Below are positions 1 to 7,880 of a stretch of DNA of 64,000 bases, one piece after another (the stretch's first letter is position 1; each line of letters begins with the position of its first letter). The notes under the pieces were generated by a model. The model was given only the letters and a program-made list of their open reading frames with translations, had not been told where the DNA came from and did not search any database. The stretch is from Phil1 sp964487565 (lineage in GTDB: Bacteria > Bacillota > Clostridia > Christensenellales > CAG-138): contig CAZARN010000002.1 in NCBI GenBank assembly GCA_964487565.1, forward strand, positions 62,001-126,000, read 5' to 3'. The position numbers and the translations under genes are program-made.

Positions 1-350
1 TATATTTTGATATCACAGCGTTTTGAAAACGCATCCATCTCGGCAAACAACTCCTCAAGGGTGTCGAGCGGATGGCGGACAATCTTCAGGAAGCCGTCGA
101 TAAACATGTATTCGAGATCAAAATCCTGTGCGGCAATGCCCGAAACGAAACCGAAGAACATCTTGGGCGTATCGATATGATACTCGGACGCATCAATGAA
201 CCTGATGCTGTGTTTGAGATCGAACATATACTGGTTGTCGTCATCGATGAACACCATGCTCCCTTTGGCCGTTATGTTGGTTTCGTTGGCGATATCGATG
301 ATGCGTTTGGTTTTGCCGGCGCCTTTTTCGCCGAAGATTACACTTATCAA
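1..350 (-). CDS. P-loop ATP-binding protein, 3' end cut by window edge
   Basis: This gene continues past the left edge; 116 codons are visible. The product begins with a Walker A motif, GEKGAGKT, at residues 7-14, followed by alternating beta-strand and acidic stretches (VFIDDD, YMFIDG). It resembles a short Clostridia ATPase family, often labelled PilT-like or simply ATP-binding, of about 120-130 residues, so only a few residues are probably missing. I chose the TTG at 350 because GGAGGGAGG lies 6 nt upstream and the P-loop falls directly after it. Its substrate and role are unknown. It is transcribed divergently from the tRNA thiolase gene. Confidence 0.75.
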   Translation of the reverse strand, partial: MISVIFGEKGAGKTKRIIDIANETNITAKGSMVFIDDDNQYMFDLKHSIRFIDASEYHIDTPKMFFGFVSGIAAQDFDLEYMFIDGFLKIVRHPLDTLEELFAEMDAFSKRCDIKI

Positions 351-397
351 GATTTGCCTCCCTCCGCGCGTTGCGCTGTATGATGTTCTGTAATTAC

Positions 398-427
398 ATT
401 ATAGCCTCATTCCACACGTTTGAGCAA
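398..427 (-). promoter_or_regulatory. Sigma-A-type promoter of the leftward P-loop gene
   Basis: On the minus strand TTGCTC (427-422) and TATAAT (403-398) are separated by 18 bp. The start codon at 350 is about 40 nt downstream of the expected transcription start. Confidence 0.6.
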
Positions 428-471
428 TGGCAAAATACAAATATTCTATGGCAAGCCTGCGGCGCGCGTGT

Positions 472-477
472 TATAAT
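472..477 (+). promoter_or_regulatory. -10 box upstream of the tRNA thiolase gene
   Basis: A perfect TATAAT lies 34 nt before the chosen start at 512. The -35 at the right distance (TGGCAA, 449-454) is poor. A transcription start near 484 would make the alternative ATG at 485 leaderless, which favours 512 as the real start. Confidence 0.45.
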
Positions 478-511
478 TGTCGCCATGAGCAAGGAAAAGG
501 GAACGAAGGAT

Positions 512-1294
512 ATGAAACGTATTCTCGGCTGCATACGCCGCGCGGACGAGCGTTTCCGCATGATACGCGACGGGGACAAGATCTGCGTCGGCGTTTCCGG
601 CGGCAAGGACAGTCTGCTGCTTCTTTACGGGCTGAAGCTTTATCAGCGCTTCAGCTATACCAAATTCGATCTTTGCGGCGTGATGCTGGATCTCGGTCTC
701 ACCGATCAGGATCTTTCGCCCGTTGCAGAATTTGCAAAAAGCATAGACGTGCCGTTTGACATAATCAAAACCGACATAGGCGACGTGGTTTTCAACGTGC
801 GCAAGGAAAGTCACCCCTGCGCGCTTTGCGCGAAGCTTCGCCGCGGCGCGCTTAACGACGCCGCCGTTGCGCGCGGCTGCAATCTTGTGGCGCTCGGCCA
901 CAACAGGGACGACGTGCTTGAAACGTTTTTCATGAGCCTTCTTTATGAAAGCCGGCTCAACACGTTCGGACCCGTCACATATCTCGGGCGAAAGGAAGTC
1001 ACCGTCATACGCCCGCTCGTGTTCCTTCCGGAGAAATATGCCCTTTCGGTGGCCAAAAAGCTTGAGCTTCCGATACGAAAGCCAAATTGTCCCGTCGCAG
1101 GGCAAACCAAGCGCGAAGAGATGAAGGACGTCATACGCTATTTCACGACCCTCATGCCCGACGCCGAGGAACGCATCATGAACGCGATTGCCGATACTGA
1201 AAAATACGGTATGTGGGACAGACTGCGTCTCCCACCGCGCGACCTTGACCCGGCCGCAGCCCAAAACGAAAGAGATGAAAATGAAAATGGATGA
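512..1294 (+). CDS. ttcA: tRNA 2-thiocytidine(32) synthetase, TtcA-type PP-loop ATPase
   Basis: The product (260 aa) is a cytoplasmic tRNA-modifying ATPase that adenylates and thiolates a cytidine in the anticodon loop. The PP-loop SGGKDS is at residues 29-34. A CxxC pair (Cys103, Cys106, in a CALC motif) and a later Cys193 match the three iron-sulfur ligands expected in TtcA; a GHNRDD motif follows the CxxC. The start at 512 is chosen because an AAGGAAAAGG sequence lies at a suitable distance and a TATAAT box would start the RNA near 484; ATG 485 is the alternative. The 3' end overlaps the start of the next gene by 20 nt, indicating coupling. Related TilS/TtuA-type PP-loop enzymes are the main alternative assignment. 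Confidence 0.82.
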   Translation: MKRILGCIRRADERFRMIRDGDKICVGVSGGKDSLLLLYGLKLYQRFSYTKFDLCGVMLDLGLTDQDLSPVAEFAKSIDVPFDIIKTDIGDVVFNVRKESHPCALCAKLRRGALNDAAVARGCNLVALGHNRDDVLETFFMSLLYESRLNTFGPVTYLGRKEVTVIRPLVFLPEKYALSVAKKLELPIRKPNCPVAGQTKREEMKDVIRYFTTLMPDAEERIMNAIADTEKYGMWDRLRLPPRDLDPAAAQNERDENENG

Positions 1295-1583
1295 AAAAAC
1301 GCTTTTTTTGATCCTCGCAGGATGGATACTTCTGATGAGCATTATACTGTTTTGCATGATGGGCGCCGACAAGCGCCGCGCGCAAAACGACAAGTGGCGC
1401 ATCAAGGAGCGCACGCTGTTCATCACGGCATTTTTGGGCGGCGGCCTTGGCGGCGTGCTTGGCATGCAGATCTTCAGGCATAAAACAAAGCATACCTCAT
1501 TCATGATAGGTATGCCTTTGCTGCTTTTATGGAACATTGCGGCAGCGTTTGCTATAATGCACTTTTTCGGTCAAGCCAGCTGA
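1275..1583 (+). CDS. DUF1294 family small membrane protein
   Basis: The product (102 aa) has hydrophobic segments near residues 8-26 and 74-98 and a glycine-rich central hydrophobic stretch. The family pattern is evident: DKRRA, then WRIKE.TLF, then GGGLGGVLGM, then FRHKTKH. The molecular function of DUF1294 proteins is not established. The gene begins inside the 3' end of the tRNA thiolase gene (ATG at 1275; ATGs at 1281 and 1287 are also in frame) and its stop overlaps the convergent carD-like gene by 13 bp. Confidence 0.8.
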   Translation: MKMKMDEKTLFLILAGWILLMSIILFCMMGADKRRAQNDKWRIKERTLFITAFLGGGLGGVLGMQIFRHKTKHTSFMIGMPLLLLWNIAAAFAIMHFFGQAS

Positions 1584-2086
1584 TCGGCTCCGCCTATCGT
1601 ATTATAGATCTCGTTTTCGACCTCGCCAACGGGGATCTCAAGCGCCAGGGCAAGCTCGCCGTAAAGCAGCTCCTTTGCGCGCTTGAAGTATCTGTCATCC
1701 GTCTGACCGTAACCGTGCCCGGCGACTGCGGCTTCCTCGCGCTTGGTGTAAAGCATCCTCACAAGCTGCAGAAGATTTGTGCAGTCATAGGTCTGAAGAT
1801 ATGATTTATACTCGGCGGCGGCCTGCTTTGCGGCAACGCCCCGCTCAAAATCGTTGGGCATGTCAGGTATGCTCTTGATGAGCGTCATGGCTTCCTGTTT
1901 GGTCAGCATCGGCCGCATAAGCACAGGCGCATCCGTGGGCACATATATCACGCCCGTATGATACACGGGTGAAAGCGTATAATAAGTCCTGCTTTGATCC
2001 ATATACTTGATCTCGGACCGCCCCACCGCCTTGACGCGGCAAACGCCCTCTCCCCCGTAAACTATAAGATCGCCTTCGCTGAACAT
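1571..2086 (-). CDS. CarD/CdnL-family transcriptional regulator
   Basis: The product (171 aa) has the CarD layout. An N-terminal Tudor-like RNA polymerase interaction domain begins MFSEGDLIVYGGEGVCRV, and a helical C-terminal domain contains the RAKELLYGELALAL stretch typical of the family. CarD proteins bind the RNA polymerase beta subunit and stabilise open promoter complexes. Length is normal (about 160-170). An AGGAGG lies upstream of the start. The 3' ends of this gene and the DUF1294 gene overlap tail to tail with no room for a terminator between them. Confidence 0.88.
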   Translation of the reverse strand: MFSEGDLIVYGGEGVCRVKAVGRSEIKYMDQSRTYYTLSPVYHTGVIYVPTDAPVLMRPMLTKQEAMTLIKSIPDMPNDFERGVAAKQAAAEYKSYLQTYDCTNLLQLVRMLYTKREEAAVAGHGYGQTDDRYFKRAKELLYGELALALEIPVGEVENEIYNTIGGADQLA

Positions 2087-2166
2087 CCGATGAACCTCCT
2101 GAGCACAAAGTAACGCGCGGCCGGCAACTGGACTTACGTTCCGCCGGAACCACGCGCTGCGAATAT

Positions 2167-2172
2167 ATTATA
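2167..2172 (-). promoter_or_regulatory. -10 box upstream of the carD-like gene
   Basis: A TATAAT on the minus strand in an AT-rich patch; TTACTT lies 17 bp upstream as a weak -35. The resulting leader would be about 75 nt. Confidence 0.45.
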
Positions 2173-2221
2173 TCATATTTTTTATGCCGAAGTAAGTACC
2201 GGCAGTTTTTTCAGGCGTTGC

Positions 2222-2252
2222 AAAAAAAGAACCCTGCGATAAGCAGGGTTCT
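2222..2252 (-). terminator. Rho-independent terminator
   Basis: On the minus strand a 10-bp stem AGAACCCTGC / GCAGGGTTCT with a 5-nt loop is followed by seven T residues. It ends the transcript of the CD1247-type gene. Confidence 0.9.
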
Positions 2253-2270
2253 CTTGTTCATATTCCGGAA

Positions 2271-2696
2271 TTATTTGCCTTCGTCATCATCGTCGAATTC
2301 AGGAACGATGGGCTTGTTGCAATTCGGGCAGATGAGAGGCTCATCGCCTTCAAGCATGGTCTGATCGAAATAGACCGTTTCGCCGCAATACGGGCACTCG
2401 ATCTCAACAAAATCGTCGTCCTCGTCGTCGCAGCAGCACTCATCGTCATCGTCGTCTTCATCGTCATCGCCGAGCAGTGCGTCAAGGCAATCGTCGATAT
2501 CGGATATTTCGTCGCACATATCGTCTATGCACTCATCCATATCGATTATCGCTTCTTCGTTCTCATCAACGGTGCCGGCCATCTCGTCAAGCGTTTCGAT
2601 GATAAGATGGAAAAGCTTTGCGTATTTATCGTCGCCAAGCTCCATGCCATCGGCAACTCCGCGCAGATAGGCCACTTTTTCTTTCGTGCAACCCAT
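2271..2696 (-). CDS. CD1247 N-terminal-domain protein with C-terminal zinc ribbon
   Basis: The product (141 aa) has three parts. A helical N-terminal part begins MGCTKEKVAYLRGVADGMEL, typical of the Clostridia CD1247-type family. A very acidic Asp/Glu linker occupies residues 70-98. A zinc ribbon follows with Cys101, Cys104, Cys123 and Cys126 (CPYC and CPNC). The function is unknown; it is probably cytoplasmic and may bind a nucleic acid or protein partner. A GGAGGG Shine-Dalgarno precedes the ATG. It lies 36 bp downstream of efp in the same orientation, so the two are likely co-transcribed to the terminator at 2222-2252. Confidence 0.78.
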   Translation of the reverse strand: MGCTKEKVAYLRGVADGMELGDDKYAKLFHLIIETLDEMAGTVDENEEAIIDMDECIDDMCDEISDIDDCLDALLGDDDEDDDDDECCCDDEDDDFVEIECPYCGETVYFDQTMLEGDEPLICPNCNKPIVPEFDDDDEGK

Positions 2697-2732
2697 AATA
2701 AACCCTCCTAAACAACTATGGTTCAGTTTGCT

Positions 2733-3290
2733 TCAAACGCGCTCCATGTATTCGCCGGTACGGGTATCCACACGGATCTTGTCGCCCTGATCAACAAAAA
2801 GAGGAACGTTGATCTTGTAACCGGTTTCAAGCGTTGCGGGCTTGGTGGTACCGGTCGCAGTATCGCCGCGGAAACCGGGTTCTGTTTCAGTCACCGTCAG
2901 CTCAACAAAATTCGGCGCTTCAACGGAGAACGCCGCGCCCTTATAGAAGCGGATGTTGACGTTCGTGTTCTCAACGATAAAGTCGATCGCGTCCTCAACC
3001 TGCTCATGGTTGAGCGGGAGCTGCTCGAAGGTCTCGGTGTCCATGAAGTAATACAGTTCGCCGTCGTTATAAAGATACTGCATCTCCTTGGTTTCGATAT
3101 GCGCCCTCGGATATTTGTCGGTGGGGCTGAAGGTGCGCTCCAGCACCGCTCCGGTCATCACGTTCTTGAGCCTTGTGCGGACGAAAGCTGCGCCTTTGCC
3201 GGGCTTGACGTGCTGGAAATCCGCGATGGTCCAAACCTGACCGTCTATTTCCACTGTAACGCCCTTCCTGAAATCACCGGCCATCAGCAT
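2733..3290 (-). CDS. efp: Elongation factor P
   Basis: The product (185 aa) is the translation factor that relieves ribosome stalling at polyproline stretches. The three beta-barrel domains of EF-P are present at the usual length. The domain I loop HVKPGKGAAFVR carries the modifiable lysine (Lys32 in PGKG). The C-terminal signature FVDQGDKIRVDTRTGEY is present. The ATG at 3290 has GGAGG 10 nt upstream; an in-frame ATG two codons later is an alternative. It is the first gene of a probable two-gene unit with the CD1247-type gene. Many Pro-containing surface proteins at the right end of the window could be clients, but that is speculation. Confidence 0.95.
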   Translation of the reverse strand: MLMAGDFRKGVTVEIDGQVWTIADFQHVKPGKGAAFVRTRLKNVMTGAVLERTFSPTDKYPRAHIETKEMQYLYNDGELYYFMDTETFEQLPLNHEQVEDAIDFIVENTNVNIRFYKGAAFSVEAPNFVELTVTETEPGFRGDTATGTTKPATLETGYKINVPLFVDQGDKIRVDTRTGEYMERV

Positions 3291-3365
3291 AAGTAAAATA
3301 CCTCCAAAAAAGTGTGTATATGTGTTTCACCCGGAGCTTGTCCGGTGGGATACAGAATACCGTTT

Positions 3366-3371
3366 ATTATA
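3366..3371 (-). promoter_or_regulatory. -10 box upstream of efp
   Basis: A TATAAT on the minus strand about 75 nt before the efp start codon. No good -35 is visible (TTATGG at 18 bp), so this is tentative. Confidence 0.35.
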
Positions 3372-3422
3372 ATACCACAGCGCGCGAGGCCATAACAAGC
3401 CCTTAATTGGCCTTTTGGGCCA

Positions 3423-4625
3423 TTATGCAGCCGTTTTTCCCCTTTTTTGTCCTTTTACAAGCTCTATCTCCCCCGCCTTGGTCAGGGCGATCTTGGTTAT
3501 CACGGGGCCGATAAGCTCATATATCAGCGTCGCGCAAAGCACGACCGTGTTTATCTGCGCCGCGTATTTGGGAAGCTCCGCCGCGCACATCTGCGCCATG
3601 CCTATCGCAACGCCCGCCTGGGGCAAAAGCGCGAAGCCCAGATATTTTCGCACGTTCGGATCCGCCTTCACGGCAAGTGAACCGACATATGTGCCGGCGT
3701 ATTTGCCGAAACTGCGCACGAGGATATACACCACGCCGAGAATGCCCACGGAAGGTATCGCAGCGATATCAAGCTCCGCGCCCGATATGACGAAGAACAG
3801 CATGAACAGCGGCGGCGTCCAGCGCTCGCAGCCCTCAAGTATGCTGTCGCTGTCCTCGCGCAGGTTGCTTACAATCGCGCCGATCGCCATGCACAGCAGC
3901 AGCGAGGAAAGTCCCCACATATCCGCGAGGCCAACGCCCAGGAGCACGCCCATTATGCTTATGCAAAGGAAGTTATCCTTCGAATGGAAAAAGCGCATGG
4001 CAACGCAAAGCACGACGCCTATCGCGCAGCCCAGCGCAAGCGAAAGGAATATCTCAAGCATAGGCTCGAAAAGCATCGTGCGCACGCTCATCTCACCGCC
4101 GTCGCTCATTATCCTTGCAAGGGAAACGGACACGGCAAACACAATAAGACCGACCGCGTCATCCATTGCAACAACGGGCAGCAGCGTCTGTGTGACGGGG
4201 CCCTTCGCCTTATACTGACGCACGACCATGAGGGTCGCCGCAGGCGCTGTTGCAGCCGCGATCGCGCCGAGGGTCAGCGCAAGCGGCAGATCGAACCCGC
4301 AGGCCCATACCACGACGTCGACGAGCACGACGGCTGTAAGCGCCTGAAAGAGCGTTATGGTGATCGACTTCGTGCCGATCGCTTTTATCGTTGAAAGCTT
4401 GAACTCGCCGCCGATCGAATACGCGATGAAGCCCAGCGCGATATCCACGAACGGCGAAAGGGAAACCGCGCCGTCACGCGAGATAAGTCCGAAAACCGAC
4501 GGGCCTATAAGCAGACCGGCAATCAAATACCCCGTCACGTTTGGCAGCGAGACGAGTTTTGCAAGTCTGTTGAACAGCAAACCGGCCGCCATGGCGGCCG
4601 CTATATAAAGTACGGTGAGTGTCAT
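3423..4625 (-). CDS. Cation:proton antiporter (CPA2/KefB type)
   Basis: The product (400 aa) is a polytopic membrane protein with about 11-13 hydrophobic helices and the CPA2 pattern: LPNVTGYLIAGLLIGP near residue 28, and AMDDAVGLIVFAV carrying the Asp-Asp pair thought to bind the exchanged ion. It should exchange Na+ or K+ for protons across the cytoplasmic membrane. There is no cytoplasmic RCK/TrkA domain, so it is a transporter-only form. Its start overlaps the stop of the PII-like gene by ATGA, so translation is coupled and the small protein may take over the missing regulatory function. Confidence 0.88.
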   Translation of the reverse strand: MTLTVLYIAAAMAAGLLFNRLAKLVSLPNVTGYLIAGLLIGPSVFGLISRDGAVSLSPFVDIALGFIAYSIGGEFKLSTIKAIGTKSITITLFQALTAVVLVDVVVWACGFDLPLALTLGAIAAATAPAATLMVVRQYKAKGPVTQTLLPVVAMDDAVGLIVFAVSVSLARIMSDGGEMSVRTMLFEPMLEIFLSLALGCAIGVVLCVAMRFFHSKDNFLCISIMGVLLGVGLADMWGLSSLLLCMAIGAIVSNLREDSDSILEGCERWTPPLFMLFFVISGAELDIAAIPSVGILGVVYILVRSFGKYAGTYVGSLAVKADPNVRKYLGFALLPQAGVAIGMAQMCAAELPKYAAQINTVVLCATLIYELIGPVITKIALTKAGEIELVKGQKRGKTAA

Positions 4626-4978
4626 TTAACGTTATCCTTTGGTACGCCTTCCACGTTGTCCACAGGTACTTCAAAAAGAATACCCGTATTCGGTTGAGCA
4701 AGATCCGCCGACTGCCTGTGTATTATCTGCCTGATCTGCTCCATCCTCTCTTCGTCCCGCGCAACGATCATGAGGAGCTTCACGCTTTCATTGCCGGGAT
4801 TGACGAAATGTCTCAGCGAACCGAATATCGGCGGCGGTTCTATCGAGGATTCATTGAGCGATTTGAGCATTCCCATGCAGTCTATCACGGTTGCGCCGCT
4901 GATCTTTTCGCGCAAAAGCTCATGGAGTATCGGATTGATGCACTCTGTCTGCTTGGTGATGAATATCAATAGCTTCAT
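4622..4978 (-). CDS. Small PII-like (GlnB-fold) protein coupled to the antiporter
   Basis: The product (118 aa) starts MKLLIFITKQTECINPILHEL and has the beta-alpha-beta alternation expected of PII-like ferredoxin-fold regulators; there is no signal peptide or membrane segment. The canonical T-loop uridylylation tyrosine is not recognisable, so nitrogen signalling is unlikely. The 4-nt ATGA overlap with the downstream antiporter gene suggests it regulates that transporter, as other PII-like proteins do for theirs. GAGGAGG precedes the start. The fold assignment is from sequence pattern only. Confidence 0.6.
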   Translation of the reverse strand: MKLLIFITKQTECINPILHELLREKISGATVIDCMGMLKSLNESSIEPPPIFGSLRHFVNPGNESVKLLMIVARDEERMEQIRQIIHRQSADLAQPNTGILFEVPVDNVEGVPKDNVK

Positions 4979-5041
4979 ATTCCCTGCCTCCTCTGTTATT
5001 TCATCCTCCCGGATTCCAGCGATAGCACAATACGCCGTATT

Positions 5042-5740
5042 TCACATTTTGTCAAGTAGCTGCGAAAGATGCAAGGATAACTTCTGCAGCGCCTTTTTTT
5101 CAATGCGGCTCACATAGCTTCTCGATATGCGAAGAAGCTGCGCGACTTCCCTTTGGGCGAGGCGTTTTCCGCCGTCAAGCCCGTATCTGAGCTTGATGAC
5201 GGTCTTCTCTCTCCCTCCGAGCGTTTCCTCAACGGCGCGCGTCAGCCTGTCTGACGCGATGTTTTTCAACGCCTCGTCCGGCACGAGATCCTCATCGCTT
5301 CCCAGCACCTCGGAAAGCGATATGTCGTTTCCGTCCCCGTCCGAACCGATCGGTTCGGAGAGCGATGTTTCAAGCGCGCGTTTTTTCTCGCTCCTCAGCG
5401 ACATCAGTATCTCGTTGTCGATACAGCGGGAAGCGTATGTCGCAAGGGTGCTGCTTTTCTCCCTGTTATATGTCGACACGGCTTTGATGAGGCCGATCGT
5501 GCCGATGGAGATGAGGTCGTCCGCGTCCCGTCTCGGCGAAGCGTATTTTTTGGCTATGTGCGCGACGAGGCGAAGATTGCGCTCTATAAGCTCGCCTCGC
5601 GCGGCGACGTCGCCCGCGAGCATCCGCTTGATAACCGCCGCTTCTTCATCAGCGCTGAGCGGCTCCGGGAAAGACCCCTCGCGCACATAGCCGGTGAAAA
5701 AGAACATCCTGGCGATGAGCGCCGCAATAATATCCAGCAT
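5042..5740 (-). CDS. sigK: RNA polymerase sporulation sigma factor SigK
   Basis: The product (232 aa) has the SigK layout. A short hydrophobic N-terminal pro-region (MLDIIAALIARMFFFTGYV) is followed by PLSADEEAAVIKR, region 2 (ERNLRLVAHIAKKY, DLISIGTIGLIKAV, YNREKSSTLATYASRCIDNEI) and region 4 with a helix-turn-helix (REVAQLLRISRSYVSRIEKKAL). SigK directs late mother-cell transcription during endospore formation after pro-sequence removal. The gene is continuous, with no skin-type interruption. GGGAGG precedes the ATG. An inverted repeat GTCAA-3-TTGAC lies in the upstream region. The N-terminal phrase distinguishes SigK from its paralogue SigE. Confidence 0.9.
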   Translation of the reverse strand: MLDIIAALIARMFFFTGYVREGSFPEPLSADEEAAVIKRMLAGDVAARGELIERNLRLVAHIAKKYASPRRDADDLISIGTIGLIKAVSTYNREKSSTLATYASRCIDNEILMSLRSEKKRALETSLSEPIGSDGDGNDISLSEVLGSDEDLVPDEALKNIASDRLTRAVEETLGGREKTVIKLRYGLDGGKRLAQREVAQLLRISRSYVSRIEKKALQKLSLHLSQLLDKM

Positions 5741-5845
5741 ATCCCGCCTCCCATTTGATCAGGTGATTCAGAATATGCCTCAAATCGTCAAAACTTGACT
5801 GCCTGTTTGAATTTCCTTCTCGCGTCCGGAGACGTTTTTTGTCCT

Positions 5846-6640
5846 TCAGCCGTTATACGCCCCGTAAAAATGAAAAACGTTTATGTCCTCCTCAATATAT
5901 TCTCCGTGATCCCCGTAACCGGCCTCGTTCGTGTGTATTCCGTGATCCGAAGCCCAGCACACAAGCGTTTTCCTGCCCTTCCACGCGGCTTTTGCAGCAT
6001 CCGCAAGGGTGGCGAACGCCTCAATATGCCTGCGCATGGCCGCAAGCGACTCCCGCGACTCCGGCGTCGTTTCGTGCATCACATCGTCGTATTCCTGATT
6101 GTACACGACGATCACATCGTGTTTATCCTCATCTATCAGCCGCAGCGCTTCACGGTTCACGTCCGCGTCATACGGCAGCAGATAATAATCGATGTCGCGT
6201 CCCGCGAATATGAGCGCCATGCTCGAATCGGCGACCGCGACAAGCGCAACGCGCCTTTTCCCCCGCGACAGCGCGTCAAAAAGCGAATCCGTCCCGATCA
6301 CGGGCTTTTCGTATTTTCTTATCCCGTGTATCTCCGGGGCCGCGCCCGTGTACATCGTGCCGAAGCACACCGGCGTCACCGCCGGCATAACGCTCGCCAC
6401 AGGTACGGTGAGATCGGTGCGCGCCATAACGGGCGCAAAATCCTCCGTATATTTTTGCACGAGCCACATGGAGATCGCGTCCGGATTGTATATCAGTATA
6501 CGCCCGGCTTTGCCGTCAAGGCGCGTATCGACGAGCGCTTTCACCTGTGGAATGATCCGATCCGCCTCAGAGGGCGCCTGTACGCCGGAAGCGTATGCAA
6601 TACCCGCGGCAAGCCGCGTCATGGAAACCGAATTGAACAT
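5846..6640 (-). CDS. Alkaline-phosphatase-superfamily metalloenzyme
   Basis: The product (264 aa) carries the hallmarks of type I phosphodiesterase/phosphatase enzymes. The segment VMPAVTPVCFGTMYTG has the likely Thr nucleophile, EIHGI follows it, and a C-terminal metal site reads ASDHGIH and later GDHGEY. It is short for the superfamily, and the usual first metal-binding Asp is only tentatively placed at NPDAI. There is no signal peptide, so it probably acts in the cytoplasm on a phosphoester that cannot be named. It lies downstream of the cysteine-synthase-like gene in the same direction after a 125-bp gap and may belong to that operon. Confidence 0.7.
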   Translation of the reverse strand: MFNSVSMTRLAAGIAYASGVQAPSEADRIIPQVKALVDTRLDGKAGRILIYNPDAISMWLVQKYTEDFAPVMARTDLTVPVASVMPAVTPVCFGTMYTGAAPEIHGIRKYEKPVIGTDSLFDALSRGKRRVALVAVADSSMALIFAGRDIDYYLLPYDADVNREALRLIDEDKHDVIVVYNQEYDDVMHETTPESRESLAAMRRHIEAFATLADAAKAAWKGRKTLVCWASDHGIHTNEAGYGDHGEYIEEDINVFHFYGAYNG

Positions 6641-6765
6641 ATGCCGTCTCTCTTTCTTTGCCGATATAATATGCTCATCTCAACCGAAAACCCCGTCGCG
6701 CAATGCGGCAGGGTTCCGGTAAACAAGGGAGGAAGGGAACAACAAACCTGTCGTTCAGGCGCTGC

Positions 6766-7839
6766 TCAAACGACGTAAATCTCGTTGGGGTTTTCGGACA
6801 GATACCTGTCCCTGCGATCGACGATGAGTGTCACGATGTTCTTGCCGTGACCAAGCCGTTGCGCGATCTTTAACGCGGCCGCAACGTTCGCGCCGGAGGA
6901 CATGCCGCAGAATATGCCTTCCTCACGGCAGAGCCTGTTGGCCATATCGCGCGCCTCTTCTTCCGAAACGCAAAAGTAAGTGTCGGGATAGCCGTCGTTG
7001 AGCATTGATGTCAAAATCGGCTTCTCGCTGACCCATTTGTCAAGACCGATCGCCCTTGCGATGCGGCCCTTGATATCGGTGATCTCAAACGAACCTCTCG
7101 GCGCTTCATCGCCCTCAAAGTTCAGATAGCACTCGCTGCCGCGCGGCACCACGCCGAATACATTTTCGGGCCTCAATCCGTTTTGCTTGAGGCCAAGGCA
7201 CATGCCGTAAAGCGAAGCGCCGGAGCTTGTCGAGCAGCCTACCGCGTCGATCTTTCCGTCAAGCTGCTCATATATCTCGCGTCCTATCTGCTCCTGCCCG
7301 ATGGTGTTGTATTTGTTGTATATCTGATCAAGCCAGACATTGCCCGGCGCGCCGTCCTCAACAAGCTGGCAATCCATTTTTGCGGCAAGGACGTGGACGA
7401 GATCCGGATCCTCCTTGCTGAACTCTTCTATCTGCTCTTTGGTGAGGTACTTTTCCGGTTCGCTTGAAATGCAGACTTCCGGGCCGAACGCTTCCGTGAT
7501 GAGCAGACGCGCGGTTTTTTTGCCCTCCACCTGATATCTGTAAAGGAATATCTTCGCCTTTATGCCCTTTGCCGCGCATATCATGGAAACGGCGGGCGCG
7601 GTGTTGCCCGCGGAGGCTTCAACGATAGTACCACCCGGCGCAAGCTTCCTGCCGTTCCATGTGTCGCCGCGCTGCGCGGCCTCGACCATGGAAAGCGCCA
7701 TACGATCTTTATAGCTGCCGCTCGGGTTCAGATGCTCAAGCTTGACAAAAACGTTCGCATCAAGGCCCGCGCCTATGCGATTGAGCTTCATCAGCGGCGT
7801 GTGGCCGATCGCTTCGGTTATACTGTTTATATAGTTCAT
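6766..7839 (-). CDS. PLP-dependent cysteine-synthase/CBS-like enzyme
   Basis: The product (357 aa) is a fold type II PLP enzyme. GHTPLMKLNRI opens the family pattern, and SGSYKDRMAL contains the Schiff-base lysine, where classical cysteine synthases have SVKDR. EASAGNTAPAV is the substrate loop, and GCSTSSGASLYG fills the phosphate-binding position. It is longer than typical CysK (about 310 residues) and lacks CBS domains. The reaction is probably a beta-replacement or beta-elimination on serine, O-acetylserine or a related amino acid; the exact substrate is not evident. It lies 41 bp after patB in the alr-opp operon, consistent with sulfur amino-acid metabolism from imported peptides. Confidence 0.8.
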   Translation of the reverse strand: MNYINSITEAIGHTPLMKLNRIGAGLDANVFVKLEHLNPSGSYKDRMALSMVEAAQRGDTWNGRKLAPGGTIVEASAGNTAPAVSMICAAKGIKAKIFLYRYQVEGKKTARLLITEAFGPEVCISSEPEKYLTKEQIEEFSKEDPDLVHVLAAKMDCQLVEDGAPGNVWLDQIYNKYNTIGQEQIGREIYEQLDGKIDAVGCSTSSGASLYGMCLGLKQNGLRPENVFGVVPRGSECYLNFEGDEAPRGSFEITDIKGRIARAIGLDKWVSEKPILTSMLNDGYPDTYFCVSEEEARDMANRLCREEGIFCGMSSGANVAAALKIAQRLGHGKNIVTLIVDRRDRYLSENPNEIYVV

Positions 7840-7880
7840 AGGATAAAAACTCCTTTCAAAATCGGTCCTGACGCGCCGGT

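Noticed and set aside
3405..3425. Terminator for the antiporter gene
   Set aside because: Only a 4-5 bp GGCC stem with no T-run; too weak to call.
5795..6778. Rightward frame of about 330 codons opposite the phosphatase-like gene
   Set aside because: Arg/His-rich composition typical of antisense reading of a GC-rich gene; no ribosome site or recognisable domain.
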